DNA of 64,000 nucleotides from Deltaproteobacteria bacterium (GCA_021779095.1 JAJYBI010000003.1:116416-180415); one strand, 5' to 3'. Counted from the first letter of the stretch, positions 53,904-62,900 are shown. Program-made: numbers and translations. Notes: generated from the letters alone by a model not told the origin.

Positions 53904-56225
53904 ATGCCCGATACCATATCTCTCGTCGTACCCGATACCGTTCCCGTCTACCCGCTTTCCGACCAGGTGGCGTTTCCGTTCATGCTGATCTCCCTCTACC
54001 TGCGTGCGGACGAGCTGGAACCGTTTCGCGCCGCCTCCGATTCGTCCGATCACCTGATTGCGCTCTTCACCCTCCGGCCCGGCAAGTCGAAGCCGGTCTC
54101 CGAGAATATCTACGACATCGGCACCATCTGCCGCATCTCCCAGTACAAGACACTCACGGAGGGCGGGGCGCGGGTCACGCTGGAGGGGCTCAGCCGGATC
54201 AGGCTGGACGAGGTGGTGGAGGAACGCCCCTACCTGCGCGCGCGGGTCGGGCTGGAGCGCGAGTTCGGCGAACGTTCCCCCGTCTCCGAGGCGCTCGTCC
54301 AGAGCCTGAACGCCCTCCTGAAGATCGCCCTCTCCTACGGCCGCCCCCTGCCGGAAGACGTCATGAAGATGATCGACCATATCGAGACCCCGGCCCGGCT
54401 GGCGGACCTGGTGGCGCTCTACGTCACCCTTTCCGTGGAGGAGCGTCAGGAGGTGCTGGAGACCATCGACCCCCTGGAGCGGCTCAAAAAAGTCTACATG
54501 TACCTCTCCACCGAGGTGCAGCGGCTGCAGGTGAAGGGAGAGGTCCAGGCGGAGGTGACCAAGAAGGTCGGCAAGACCCAGAAGGACTACATCCTGCGGG
54601 AGCAGATGAAGCATATCCAGGAAGAGCTGGGAGAGGATGACTCCAGGACCAGTGAGATGAACGAGCTGCGCCAGCGGGTGGAGGATGCGCAGATGCCTTC
54701 CGATGTGCGCAAGATCGCCGACAAGGAGCTGAAGCGGCTGGAGCGGATCAACCCGTCTTCGCCGGAGTACACCGTCTCCCGCACCTACCTGGACTACCTG
54801 GCGGGGATGCCGTGGCAGACGGGAACGACCGACAGCGGCGACATCAACGCCGCCGAGGCGGTGCTGAACGAGGACCACTACGGGCTTGAAAAGGTGAAGG
54901 ACCGCATTCTGGAATTCCTGGCGGTGCGCACCCTGCGGGAGCGGATGAAGGGGCCGATCCTCTGCTTCGTCGGCCCTCCGGGGGTGGGGAAGACCAGCCT
55001 CGGCAAGTCCATCGCCCGGGCGCTGGGGCGGAAGTTCATCCGCCAGTCGCTGGGGGGGATGCGGGACGAGGCGGAGATCCGCGGCCACCGGCGCACCTAC
55101 ATCGGGGCTCTGCCGGGGCGGATCATCCAGGAGATCTATCGGGCCGGCTCCAACAACCCGGTCTTCATGCTGGACGAGGTGGACAAGATCGGGCTGGACT
55201 TCCGCGGCGACCCGGCAAGTGCGCTCCTGGAGGTGCTGGACCCGGAACAGAACTTCTCGTTCACCGACCACTACCTGGACGTGCCGTTCGACTTGACGAA
55301 CGTCATGTTCATCACCACCGCCAACCAGCTGGACCCGATCCCCTCGGCGCTTCGGGACCGGATGGAGATCATCACCCTCTCCGGCTATACGACGGAGGAG
55401 AAGATGCATATCGCCTCCCGGTTCCTCATCCCGCGGGAGATCGAGGAGAACGGCCTCTCCGCCGTCACCCCCGTCTTCGAAAAGGCCGCGGTGGCGCGGA
55501 TCATCGGCAGCTACACCCGCGAAGCGGGGGTCCGCACCCTGCAGCGCACCATCGGCTCCGTCTGCCGCAAGATCGCCAAGGAGATCACCCAGGGGAAACC
55601 CGCCCGCACGACGATCACGCCGGAGCTGGTGGAGGAGTTCCTGGGGCCGCGCAAGTTCTACGACGAGGTGCAGGCGGAGCACGACCGGGTCGGGGTGGTC
55701 ACCGGGCTCGCCTGGACCGAGACCGGCGGCGACATCCTGTTCGTGGAGGCGACCCGGATGCACGGCAAGGAGGAACTGATCCTCACCGGCTCCCTGGGGG
55801 ACGTCATGAAGGAATCGGCCCGGGCCGCCCTGTCGTTCGTGCGGGCCAATGCCAAAGAGCTGCAGATCCCCGAAGAGGGCTTCGACAACACGACGATCCA
55901 TATCCATGTGCCGGCGGGGAGCATCCCCAAGGACGGCCCCTCGGCGGGGGTCACCATGGTCACTGCGCTCGTGTCGCTCATGACCGGCCGTCCCGCCCGG
56001 CGCGACGTGGCCATGACCGGCGAGATCAGCCTCACCGGCCGGGTCCTCCCCATAGGCGGTCTGAAGGAAAAGGCGCTGGCCGCCCGCCGCGCCGGGGTCA
56101 CCAGGCTCGTGGTGCCGGCCCGCAACCGGGAAGGTCTGGAGGATATCCCCGCGGACGTGAAGAAGGAGCTGGAGTTCATCTTCGCGGAAGACGTGCGGGA
56201 GGTCCTCGCCGCGGCGTTGAAATAA
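53904..56225 (+). CDS. lon: ATP-dependent protease Lon
   Basis: A 773-residue AAA+ serine protease. The N-terminal substrate domain begins VPVYPLSDQVAFPFM. The ATPase has FVGPPGVGKTSLGKSIA, FMLDEVDKIG and a sensor region. The protease dyad is Ser in PKDGPSAGVTM and Lys in GGLKEKALAARRAG. AGGAG precedes ATG 53904. Length is slightly under the 784-residue E. coli enzyme. It is followed by a palindromic repeat and mlaE. Confidence 0.97.
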   Translation: MPDTISLVVPDTVPVYPLSDQVAFPFMLISLYLRADELEPFRAASDSSDHLIALFTLRPGKSKPVSENIYDIGTICRISQYKTLTEGGARVTLEGLSRIRLDEVVEERPYLRARVGLEREFGERSPVSEALVQSLNALLKIALSYGRPLPEDVMKMIDHIETPARLADLVALYVTLSVEERQEVLETIDPLERLKKVYMYLSTEVQRLQVKGEVQAEVTKKVGKTQKDYILREQMKHIQEELGEDDSRTSEMNELRQRVEDAQMPSDVRKIADKELKRLERINPSSPEYTVSRTYLDYLAGMPWQTGTTDSGDINAAEAVLNEDHYGLEKVKDRILEFLAVRTLRERMKGPILCFVGPPGVGKTSLGKSIARALGRKFIRQSLGGMRDEAEIRGHRRTYIGALPGRIIQEIYRAGSNNPVFMLDEVDKIGLDFRGDPASALLEVLDPEQNFSFTDHYLDVPFDLTNVMFITTANQLDPIPSALRDRMEIITLSGYTTEEKMHIASRFLIPREIEENGLSAVTPVFEKAAVARIIGSYTREAGVRTLQRTIGSVCRKIAKEITQGKPARTTITPELVEEFLGPRKFYDEVQAEHDRVGVVTGLAWTETGGDILFVEATRMHGKEELILTGSLGDVMKESARAALSFVRANAKELQIPEEGFDNTTIHIHVPAGSIPKDGPSAGVTMVTALVSLMTGRPARRDVAMTGEISLTGRVLPIGGLKEKALAARRAGVTRLVVPARNREGLEDIPADVKKELEFIFAEDVREVLAAALK

Positions 56226-56227
56226 AC

Positions 56228-56304
56228 CCGGGCACATGGCACAAGGCGCAGGGCACAGGGAAAACCTGCCTGCCTCGGGCCTTGCGCCCTGAGCCTTGAG
56301 CCTG
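56228..56304. repeat. Imperfect inverted repeat, GGCACAAGG family
   Basis: The left arm (about 56228-56260) and the right arm (about 56265-56304) mirror each other through GGCnCAnGGCnCA units. It fills the lon-mlaE gap and ends eight bases before the mlaE ATG, where no ribosome site is visible. Same family as 37657-37725. Confidence 0.72.
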
Positions 56305-56312
56305 ACTTTATT

Positions 56313-57083
56313 ATGCCCCTCATCCTCATCGAAAACAGCTTGAAAGGTTTCTTCTTCGAGATCCAGGCGTTCTTCGCACTCGCCCTGCGGGCCTTCGTGT
56401 CCCTGTTCCGCCGTCCCTTCTACTATCGCGAATTCACCACCCAGCTGGACAAGATCGGCGTCGGGTCGCTCTTCATCGTCATCCTCACCGGGATGTTCAC
56501 GGGGATGGTCATGGCGCTGCAGGCGGTGATCCAGCTGAAACCCTTCGCCGCCACGAGCTACGTGGGGGGGATGGTGGCGGTCTCCATGGTGAAGGAGATG
56601 GGGCCGGTGCTCTCCGCCCTCATGGTCACCGGCCGGGTGGGCTCTGCCATCACCGCCGAGCTGGGGACCATGGTGGTCACCGAGCAGGTGGACGCCATGC
56701 GGGTGGAGGGGACCGACATCGTCAAGCGGCTCGTCACCCCGCGGCTCAAGGCGACCCTCATCTCCCTGCCGCTCCTGGCCGTCGTCACCGACGCGGTGGC
56801 GCTCGCCGGCGGCTTCCTCATCTCCTCCAACTACGACATCAACATCATCATGTACTGGCAGTCCCTCTCCCAGTTCATGGTGCCCCAGGACCTGGCCGAG
56901 GGGGTGGTGAAGCCGATGGTCTTCGGCACCATCTTCTGCATGATCAGCTGCTACGTGGGGCTGCAGACCCGCGGTGGTGCCGAGGGGGTGGGGAATGCGG
57001 TGAAGAAGGCGGTGGTGCTGTCGTCGGTGCTGATCCTCGTGTCGGACTTTTTTCTGACGAAGCTGTTTATTGCGTTTCGGTAG
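56313..57083 (+). CDS. mlaE: MlaE-family lipid ABC transporter permease
   Basis: A 256-residue permease of the MCE phospholipid transporter. About five or six TM segments are present. Family motifs are VGSLFIVILTGMFTGMVMALQ, EMGPVLSALMVTGRVGSA, and ELGTMVVTEQVDAMRVEG. With MlaF (ATPase) and MlaD (MCE protein) downstream it moves lipids between membranes. Another gene lies between it and mlaF. Confidence 0.94.
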   Translation: MPLILIENSLKGFFFEIQAFFALALRAFVSLFRRPFYYREFTTQLDKIGVGSLFIVILTGMFTGMVMALQAVIQLKPFAATSYVGGMVAVSMVKEMGPVLSALMVTGRVGSAITAELGTMVVTEQVDAMRVEGTDIVKRLVTPRLKATLISLPLLAVVTDAVALAGGFLISSNYDINIIMYWQSLSQFMVPQDLAEGVVKPMVFGTIFCMISCYVGLQTRGGAEGVGNAVKKAVVLSSVLILVSDFFLTKLFIAFR

Positions 57084-57100
57084 GTTGCAAAAGCTTTAAC

Positions 57101-57118
57101 CACAGAGGGCACAGAGGA
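57101..57118 (+). repeat. CCACAGAGG repeat, left copy
   Basis: CCACAGAGGGCACAGAGG, just after mlaE. Its inverse copy is at 57635-57652. The two bracket the AT-rich gene. Confidence 0.75.
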
Positions 57119-57167
57119 AAAGCTGGAGATGCTTTCAGGTTCATTGGATACCTGTTAATACGAAATT

Positions 57168-57587
57168 ATGATCAAGTCTGGTGACATTATTGGGAAATTG
57201 ATGGCCGTTTTGCCGCATCGTCAGAGCGATTGGAATACCTATCTGGCGCGGTGGGAAGGCGACAATGGACATTACAACGATATGACTGAACTTGCAGGAT
57301 ATGTGCTTGATGAAATTATTTATGAATCCTCTCTCTCGTCGACTCTTGCAACACTGATGGAAAACCTTTACGAAGAAGCAGATAATGAGTCGAAGGAAAT
57401 CTTAAACTATGGGTTGTTTGAAGATTTTTCAATTATTCTCCATGCAGTTTGGGATGAAGAGGGTTGTTACGAGGACAAAAAACAGATTCTGTTAAAACAT
57501 CTCGGAAGTCATGCTAGAAAGGCGTTTCTAGAGCAAGAAGTACTTAGGGAGGCTTTAACAGCAGAACGAACTGAAAACGACCAATAA
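57168..57587 (+). CDS. AT-rich orphan gene, possibly immunity-like
   Basis: A 139-residue soluble acidic protein. Visible features are DWNTYLARWEGDNGHYNDM near the N-terminus and LLKHLGSHARKAF near the end. The base composition is visibly lower in GC than all neighbours and codon use differs, suggesting transfer. The pattern loosely recalls small DUF7674-type immunity proteins, but I cannot confirm this. It separates mlaE from mlaF, is bounded by inverted CCACAGAGG repeats, and has no obvious ribosome site. Confidence 0.65.
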   Translation: MIKSGDIIGKLMAVLPHRQSDWNTYLARWEGDNGHYNDMTELAGYVLDEIIYESSLSSTLATLMENLYEEADNESKEILNYGLFEDFSIILHAVWDEEGCYEDKKQILLKHLGSHARKAFLEQEVLREALTAERTENDQ

Positions 57588-57634
57588 TAAAGTTGACATG
57601 GAGAGTTTTTCACGCCGGGCTTGTTATTCTGTAA

Positions 57635-57652
57635 CCTCTGTGTCCTCTGTGG
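57635..57652 (-). repeat. CCACAGAGG repeat, right inverted copy
   Basis: CCTCTGTGTCCTCTGTGG, the inverse of 57101-57118 with one mismatch. It lies just before the mlaF ribosome site. Confidence 0.75.
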
Positions 57653-57685
57653 CAAAAGTATTTAAGCAGTAAAGGAGCAAAGATA

Positions 57686-58444
57686 GTGGCCGAAGAAGCC
57701 GGCATCATCATGGAAAAGGTCTCCTATAAGGTGGGGGGGCGGAAGATCCTGGAGGCGTTCGACCTGCAGCTGCAGCCGGGTGTGAACCGCACCATCCTCG
57801 GGGTTTCCGGCGCGGGGAAGACCACGATCCTGAAGCTCCTCCTTGGACTGATCCCGCCGGATGCGGGGAACATCTCCATCGACGGGGTGCCGCTGGAGGG
57901 GAGCGAGGCGGCGCTCAGGGCTGCCCGCAGCCATATCGCCATCGTGTTCCAGGGGGGGGCGCTCTTCGACTCCATGACGGTGGGGGAGAACGTGGGGTAC
58001 CGGCTCTTCGAGGCGGGTAAGCTGTCGGAGAAGGAGATCGAGACGGTGGTGCGGGAGAAGCTGGGGTTCGTGGGACTGGAGTCGGCCCTCGACCTGTACC
58101 CGGCGGAGCTGTCCGGCGGGATGAAGAAGCGGGTGGCCATCGCCCGGGCGCTGGCGGCGGACCCGACCTACATCTTCTTCGACGAGCCGACCACGGGGCT
58201 CGATCCCATGGGGGTCTACAACATCCAGGACCTGATGCTGCGGCTGCAGCGGGAGGGGAAGACGACCCTCATGGTGACCCACGACCTGGCCACCGCCTTT
58301 GCCGTCTCCCAGCGGTTCTCCTTTCTCCACGAGGCGCGGCTCGTCTTCGAGGGGACGGAGGAGGAGATGCTCGCCACCGACGATCCGGCGATCCGGGAGT
58401 TCCTGCAGCCCACGGAGGCGTCGCTTTTTGCGGGGCGCGGGTAA
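57686..58444 (+). CDS. mlaF: MlaF-family lipid ABC transporter ATPase
   Basis: A 252-residue ABC ATPase. Walker A is [14 protein letters not shown], the Q-loop region FQGGALFDSMTVGENV is characteristic of MlaF, the signature is ELSGGMKKRVAIARAL, and Walker B is YIFFDEPTTGLDPMG. The start is GTG at 57686 with AAAGGAG upstream. It energises MlaE. Confidence 0.94.
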   Translation: MAEEAGIIMEKVSYKVGGRKILEAFDLQLQPGVNRTILGVSGAGKTTILKLLLGLIPPDAGNISIDGVPLEGSEAALRAARSHIAIVFQGGALFDSMTVGENVGYRLFEAGKLSEKEIETVVREKLGFVGLESALDLYPAELSGGMKKRVAIARALAADPTYIFFDEPTTGLDPMGVYNIQDLMLRLQREGKTTLMVTHDLATAFAVSQRFSFLHEARLVFEGTEEEMLATDDPAIREFLQPTEASLFAGRG

Positions 58445-58452
58445 AAGGATTT

Positions 58453-58576
58453 GTCCACGAACGACACGAAAGGACACGAAAAAATCATTCATGGATGTTG
58501 ATGCAGATTGAAGGTTCCTCCCCCTTCAAGGGGAGGGAGTTTAATACTTTCGTGCAATTTCGTGTCTTTCGTGGAC
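58453..58576. repeat. Nested palindromic element between mlaF and mlaD
   Basis: The outer arms are 29 bases: 58453-58481 and 58548-58576, inverse copies with about three mismatches, sharing GTCCACGAA and GACACGAAA. An inner perfect stem CCTCCCC / GGGGAGG lies near 58516-58535. The full element is about 124 bases and could fold into one long hairpin. It looks like a small non-coding repeat of the MITE or REP type. Confidence 0.78.
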
Positions 58577-58620
58577 CTGAATGCTTTTAGTGGTATGAGT
58601 ATCTCAAGAGGTGACAGACC

Positions 58621-59703
58621 ATGAAACGGAGCGACAACCTTGCCTGGGCGCAGGTGAAGGTCGGCATCTTCATCGTCATGGCCCTTCTGTTTGCGGCCGG
58701 CGGCATCCTCATGATGGGGGAGAAGACCCGGTTCTTCGTCCCCAAAGGGAAACTTTCGGTCATCATGACCGACGTGGCGGGGCTGAAGGAAGGGGCGCCC
58801 GTCTGGCTGGCCGGCGTCGGGGTCGGGGTCGTCACCGACATCCGGTTCCTCGCCGGGGAGCGGAGCAACGACGTGGAGGTGGTGCTGCAGGTGGACCGGG
58901 AGGCGCTGAAGCGAATCGGCAGGGACTCGGTCATCACCGTCAAGACCCGCGGCCTCATGGGGGAGAAATACGTGGATATCACCCCCGGCAGGCAGCCGGT
59001 CGAGCCCCCCGGCAGATACCTGTACGGCGGCCACGTTCCCCAGCTGGACGAGGTGATGCAGAAGGCGGGAAGCGCCTTCGACCGGATGAACACCATCATG
59101 GACAAGATGGACAGGGGGGAGGGGTCGCTGGGCCGGCTCACCCACGATGCGAAGCTGTACGACAACCTGGTGCTGGTGACGGGGGACCTGCACGCCTTCG
59201 CCGGCTCCATCAACCGGGGGGAGGGGACCCTCGGCAAGCTGTACCGGAGCGACGAACCGTACCACCGGCTCATGGCGCTCCTGAACGATGCGGACCGGGC
59301 GGTGCACGACCTGCAGTCGTCGGAAGGGTCGCTCCACAGTTTCATCCACGACCGGCAGCTCTACGACAAGCTCGTCTCCGTGGCGTCAAAGGGTGAGAAG
59401 GCGATGGACTCGGTGCAGCTGCTGAACGACAAGCTCGCCTCCGACAACAGCACCATCGGCCGGCTCATCGGAAACCGTGAGTTCTACGACAAGGCGGTCA
59501 CCCTTCTTGACCGGGCCGACAGTTCGCTGAAGTCGCTGGAAGAGATCACCGCCCGCATCAACCGGGGAGAGGGTACCGCCGGCAAGCTCGTGAAGGAGCA
59601 GGAGCTGTACGACCGGATGAACCGCACCGCAAATGATCTGGACGCGCTGGTGAAGGATGTGAAGGAGAACCCGCGGCGTTATATCAAGTTCTCGCTGTTC
59701 TGA
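58621..59703 (+). CDS. mlaD: MlaD-family MCE protein
   Basis: A 360-residue protein. One N-terminal TM helix (about 14-32) anchors it. The MCE domain begins near residue 42 with KLSVIMTDVAGLKEGAPVWLAGVGVG and ends TRGLMGEKYVDITPG. The long helical C-terminus contains repeats of the type RGEGSLGRL, RGEGTLGKL and RGEGTAGKL, typical of periplasmic MCE tunnels. It lies downstream of the palindromic element. Confidence 0.92.
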   Translation: MKRSDNLAWAQVKVGIFIVMALLFAAGGILMMGEKTRFFVPKGKLSVIMTDVAGLKEGAPVWLAGVGVGVVTDIRFLAGERSNDVEVVLQVDREALKRIGRDSVITVKTRGLMGEKYVDITPGRQPVEPPGRYLYGGHVPQLDEVMQKAGSAFDRMNTIMDKMDRGEGSLGRLTHDAKLYDNLVLVTGDLHAFAGSINRGEGTLGKLYRSDEPYHRLMALLNDADRAVHDLQSSEGSLHSFIHDRQLYDKLVSVASKGEKAMDSVQLLNDKLASDNSTIGRLIGNREFYDKAVTLLDRADSSLKSLEEITARINRGEGTAGKLVKEQELYDRMNRTANDLDALVKDVKENPRRYIKFSLF

Positions 59704-59730
59704 GTTAGCGGTAATCTACGAACTGTTGCG

Positions 59731-59757
59731 AAAAAGCCCGGACGAGCCGGGCTTTTT
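59731..59757. terminator. Terminator after mlaD
   Basis: AAAAAGCCCGG / CCGGGCTTTTT, 11-base stem with ACGAG loop. It works for mlaD and, by symmetry, for the minus-strand secreted locus ending at 59798. Confidence 0.9.
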
Positions 59758-59797
59758 CTGTTTGGGACAGGACGATGTCGATAGCGGCACGGGTGAC

Positions 59798-61018
59798 TCA
59801 ACGTTTGGGCTTTTTCAATTCCGTGACACGATCGACGACGATCTCGACGGCGGAACGGACCTCCTCCGGCCGGATGATGATCGCGTGGTCGGCGCTTCCG
59901 CTCCAGCTCCCCGACCAGCCCCCGACGGGGGGGGCGCCGCCGTATCCGCTCCGTGCCCCCAGGTAGAACCTGCCGGGGACCGGCACGTACATCCGGAAAC
60001 TCCCGTCGGGACCGGTCGGCTCCGACCGGAAGTCGGGGCGTCCGATCATCTTTTCGTTCATGTAGAGCGCCGCGTAGGCCCCCTCGACCGGCCGACCGTT
60101 CCGGTCGACGATCCGTCCCTCGATCACGCCCGCGTGCGAGTAGCTGGATTCGTCGAGGGATTTCGCCATGACGAGTCTGGTCATTGGAATTGCCGTTGAC
60201 GTCTGTGTTCCTTTTATAACCGTGACCGGATTCGCCGGGTCATAGCCGAGCAGGTCACCCCGGTGCAGCGGGCCGAGGTTTACCTTGCCATCGGTCCGGA
60301 GGCGGGCCAGGAGGTAGTATCTGCCCGGTGGGAGGGGGAGCGAGAATTCACCCTGCGCGTTCGTGCGCACCATCGCCTTGTAATCGTTTCCCTTGAAACC
60401 CGAGTCGGCGTTGGCATAGGCATAGACGCCGACGCCGGCCTTGGGGGCACCGTCGTCGGTTACCCGTCCGAAGATGCCGGTGCCGGGGGTGGCGGGTGGC
60501 GGGGGCGCGGACGGAATCTCATCCAGGATCAGTGAGATCTCGCCGCCCGCCGCCGTCGAAACGAGCAGCGGATTCTTTCCGAGCCACGCAAAACGGTCTC
60601 CCGGCCTGAGGGGACGCTTGTAGTCGCCATCGGGGCGCCATTCGGCCGTCAGGTAGTACGAGCCGGAGGGGGGGTGAAATTCCGTCGTCCCGAACCGGAT
60701 GGTCTCCCCGTACAATGCCGGCTCGGTGTCTTCCATCTGGCGGTACCAGGCGACCCGGACCTCCGGCAGGGGCGAATCCTTCCAGATGGTTCTGACCAGG
60801 TAGGTCCCGGGCTTCTTTTCCGGCCGGATCGATCTCCCCCCCCCCAGCGGCGCCTTCATCCCCCCTTCGAGATCGTCCGGCGGACCGTTCTCCCGGTCCT
60901 GCTGCGGCACGGACTGGGCAACGGTCGCGGTGACGGCGGCCGCCGCCGGGCGGAGAGTTCCGCCGGGCAGGATGAGGGGGAGGGCCGCCACGAGGAGTGT
61001 CAGAACGGTCTTGTGCAT
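59798..61018 (-). CDS. Secreted carboxypeptidase-regulatory-like repeat protein
   Basis: About 406 residues. The signal peptide is MHKTVLTLLVAALPLILPGG. Three Ig-like modules are visible, each with G-S/R-YYL patterns: FHPPSGSYYLTAEW, SLPLPPGRYYLLARL, and VPVPGRFYLGARSGYGG. This is the carboxypeptidase-regulatory/CNA-B type. It likely lies in the periplasm or on the surface. It overlaps or abuts the sulfatase-like gene; ATG 61036 overlaps that stop by four bases and is an alternative start. A paralogue is at 63043-63825. Confidence 0.82.
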   Translation of the reverse strand: MHKTVLTLLVAALPLILPGGTLRPAAAAVTATVAQSVPQQDRENGPPDDLEGGMKAPLGGGRSIRPEKKPGTYLVRTIWKDSPLPEVRVAWYRQMEDTEPALYGETIRFGTTEFHPPSGSYYLTAEWRPDGDYKRPLRPGDRFAWLGKNPLLVSTAAGGEISLILDEIPSAPPPPATPGTGIFGRVTDDGAPKAGVGVYAYANADSGFKGNDYKAMVRTNAQGEFSLPLPPGRYYLLARLRTDGKVNLGPLHRGDLLGYDPANPVTVIKGTQTSTAIPMTRLVMAKSLDESSYSHAGVIEGRIVDRNGRPVEGAYAALYMNEKMIGRPDFRSEPTGPDGSFRMYVPVPGRFYLGARSGYGGAPPVGGWSGSWSGSADHAIIIRPEEVRSAVEIVVDRVTELKKPKR

Positions 61019-61032
61019 ACGGCAGTTATCTC

Positions 61033-62754
61033 TCATGGATAGGGGATGATGTAGTGCTGCATCTTCGTGCCGCGGTACGCCTTCTTCCTCTTTTCCACGG
61101 CGGCGTCCCATGCCATCAGTTTCGCCTTCAACCGCGCCACGATCTCCGGGTGTTCGGACGCGACGTTGCGGGTCTCAAGCGGGTCTTTCGACAGGTCGTA
61201 CAGCTCAACCTTGTCGACGGGAATGGTGGTGCCGGTGATGAACCGGAACCACGACACCTTCTCGAGCAGCTCGGGATACTTTCTGAGGATCAGTTTCCAG
61301 TGGAGCGTCCGCACGGCGATGTCGCCGGGGGGGTAGGCATCGAGCGGCAGCTCCTTTTGCAGCATGTTCTCGTACGCGACGAGCGGCTTGTTCTCGGACG
61401 GCGGGTGATTCGGCAGCTGGTTATCGTGGAACTTGTAGTCGAGGAAGTACCGGCTCATCCAGTGTTCCCACCAGGGAATCCGGTCGATGAAGACGAAGTC
61501 ATCCCCCTTTGCCCCCTTGTCTCCCCGGACCAGCGGCATCAGGTCGGTGCCCTGCTGGTCCGCCGCAACGGGTATCCCCAGGTAGGAGAGCAGTGTCGGC
61601 AACAGGTCGATCCCCTGGACCTGGTCGGTAATGCGCTTGCCGGCGTACTTGCCGTCGGGGAAGCGGATGAGCAGCAGGTTCCGCAGGACCGATTCCTGAA
61701 GGTCGTAGTTGATGAAGGTCTTGTGTTCCCCCAGCGCCTTGCCGTGGACCGAATAGAAGATGATGATGGAGTTTTTCAGGAGGCCGGTCTTTTCAAGCGT
61801 ATCCATCAGCCGGCCGATGAACTCGTCGGCGTAATGGACTCCCGCATCGTAGCGGCCGGCGATGTACGCCTTGTCATCCGGCGTCAGGCGATGGACCGGC
61901 TGGAACCCCTCGTAATAATCGCCCTGCCAGATCCGCATCAGGATGTCGATCGTGGGGTCCTCGGGGCCGCCTTCGTTTCCGGAAACGGGGAAGTACTTCG
62001 TCCAGAACGGCGTGTAGCCCGGAGGGTCGTACATGGACTTTTCCGGTTCGGGCACCGTCGCGGCGTACGGCGGGTGCATGTTGCCGGTGCCGATCCAGAG
62101 GAAGAACTTCTTGTTCTTGTTCTGCTCCAGCCAGTCGAGCGACTGGGTCGGCAGCACCCGCAGGGACGACCTGCCGCGGCGGTGGGAGGTGATGTATTCG
62201 TCGAACGGCCGCGAGAAGACGTCGCGCAGGTCGATCATCTTGCCCGATGCGCTGTCGAACCGGAGGAAGAACTCCGGCGAGGTGAGCACCGCCGCCGTCG
62301 AATAGCCGTAGTACTTGAGGATCTCCGGCATCGTGCGCGCGGAAACCGAATCCTTGGCGACATCGAAGGCGATCATGCCGTTCACGCGCGGGTATTGACC
62401 CGTGAGCGCCGCCATCATGGCGATGGGGGTCAGGTTCGCGTTGGCGATGGAGTTTTCGAACAGCACCGACGATTTTGCCACCCGGTCCAGGTTGGGGGTC
62501 GTGTCGCGCTTGTATCCGCCGATCCCCATGTGGTCGGGACGGAGGCACTGCAGCGTCACGAGGATGACGTTGGTATTCTTGTACCGGGCGAGGGCCTGTT
62601 TCAGGTCCGCCAGGTCCTGCCCGGACGCCTTGACATCTTTCGGAGCCGTGTCATCCGCAGAGGCAAAGCCCGCCCAGGCCACGACCAGCGCGGCGCACAG
62701 CAGAAGCATTGCTACCGTGCGGCCGGCGGGCCTCGGTGTCGTTACATGATTCAT
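61033..62754 (-). CDS. Secreted sulfatase-fold protein, probable pseudoenzyme
   Basis: A 573-residue protein with a signal peptide ending near FASA. The alkaline-phosphatase/sulfatase framework is clear: NVILVTLQCLRPDHMG, TTPNLDRVAKSSVLFENS, and KALGEHKTF. Key positions differ: Asp is Gln69 in VTLQCLRPDH (normally VTVDTLRADH); the C/S-x-P-x-R site reads LTPIA at 108-112; and the usual S-D-H-G-E reads SVHGK at 335-339. Metal binding and formylglycine formation are therefore unlikely. It may bind sugars or sulfate without hydrolysis. GAGGAG precedes its ATG. Confidence 0.85.
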   Translation of the reverse strand: MNHVTTPRPAGRTVAMLLLCAALVVAWAGFASADDTAPKDVKASGQDLADLKQALARYKNTNVILVTLQCLRPDHMGIGGYKRDTTPNLDRVAKSSVLFENSIANANLTPIAMMAALTGQYPRVNGMIAFDVAKDSVSARTMPEILKYYGYSTAAVLTSPEFFLRFDSASGKMIDLRDVFSRPFDEYITSHRRGRSSLRVLPTQSLDWLEQNKNKKFFLWIGTGNMHPPYAATVPEPEKSMYDPPGYTPFWTKYFPVSGNEGGPEDPTIDILMRIWQGDYYEGFQPVHRLTPDDKAYIAGRYDAGVHYADEFIGRLMDTLEKTGLLKNSIIIFYSVHGKALGEHKTFINYDLQESVLRNLLLIRFPDGKYAGKRITDQVQGIDLLPTLLSYLGIPVAADQQGTDLMPLVRGDKGAKGDDFVFIDRIPWWEHWMSRYFLDYKFHDNQLPNHPPSENKPLVAYENMLQKELPLDAYPPGDIAVRTLHWKLILRKYPELLEKVSWFRFITGTTIPVDKVELYDLSKDPLETRNVASEHPEIVARLKAKLMAWDAAVEKRKKAYRGTKMQHYIIPYP

Positions 62755-62773
62755 TCCACTCTCCTCGGTCTGT

Positions 62774-62794
62774 TACAGGCGATGTACGCCTGTA
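62774..62794. promoter_or_regulatory. Hairpin upstream of the sulfatase-like gene
   Basis: TACAGGCG / CGCCTGTA with an ATGTA loop, a perfect eight-base dyad next to the ribosome site. It may be an operator or a 5' leader structure. Confidence 0.5.
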
Positions 62795-62900
62795 AGGCGA
62801 ATAGGACTTGTCCGCCCCTGGATCATTGGTCTCACCGTGCGGCGGACGGACCACTCAATACTGTGTTGCACTGTCTGTGCCGGTCGTGACGGTCGGACGC

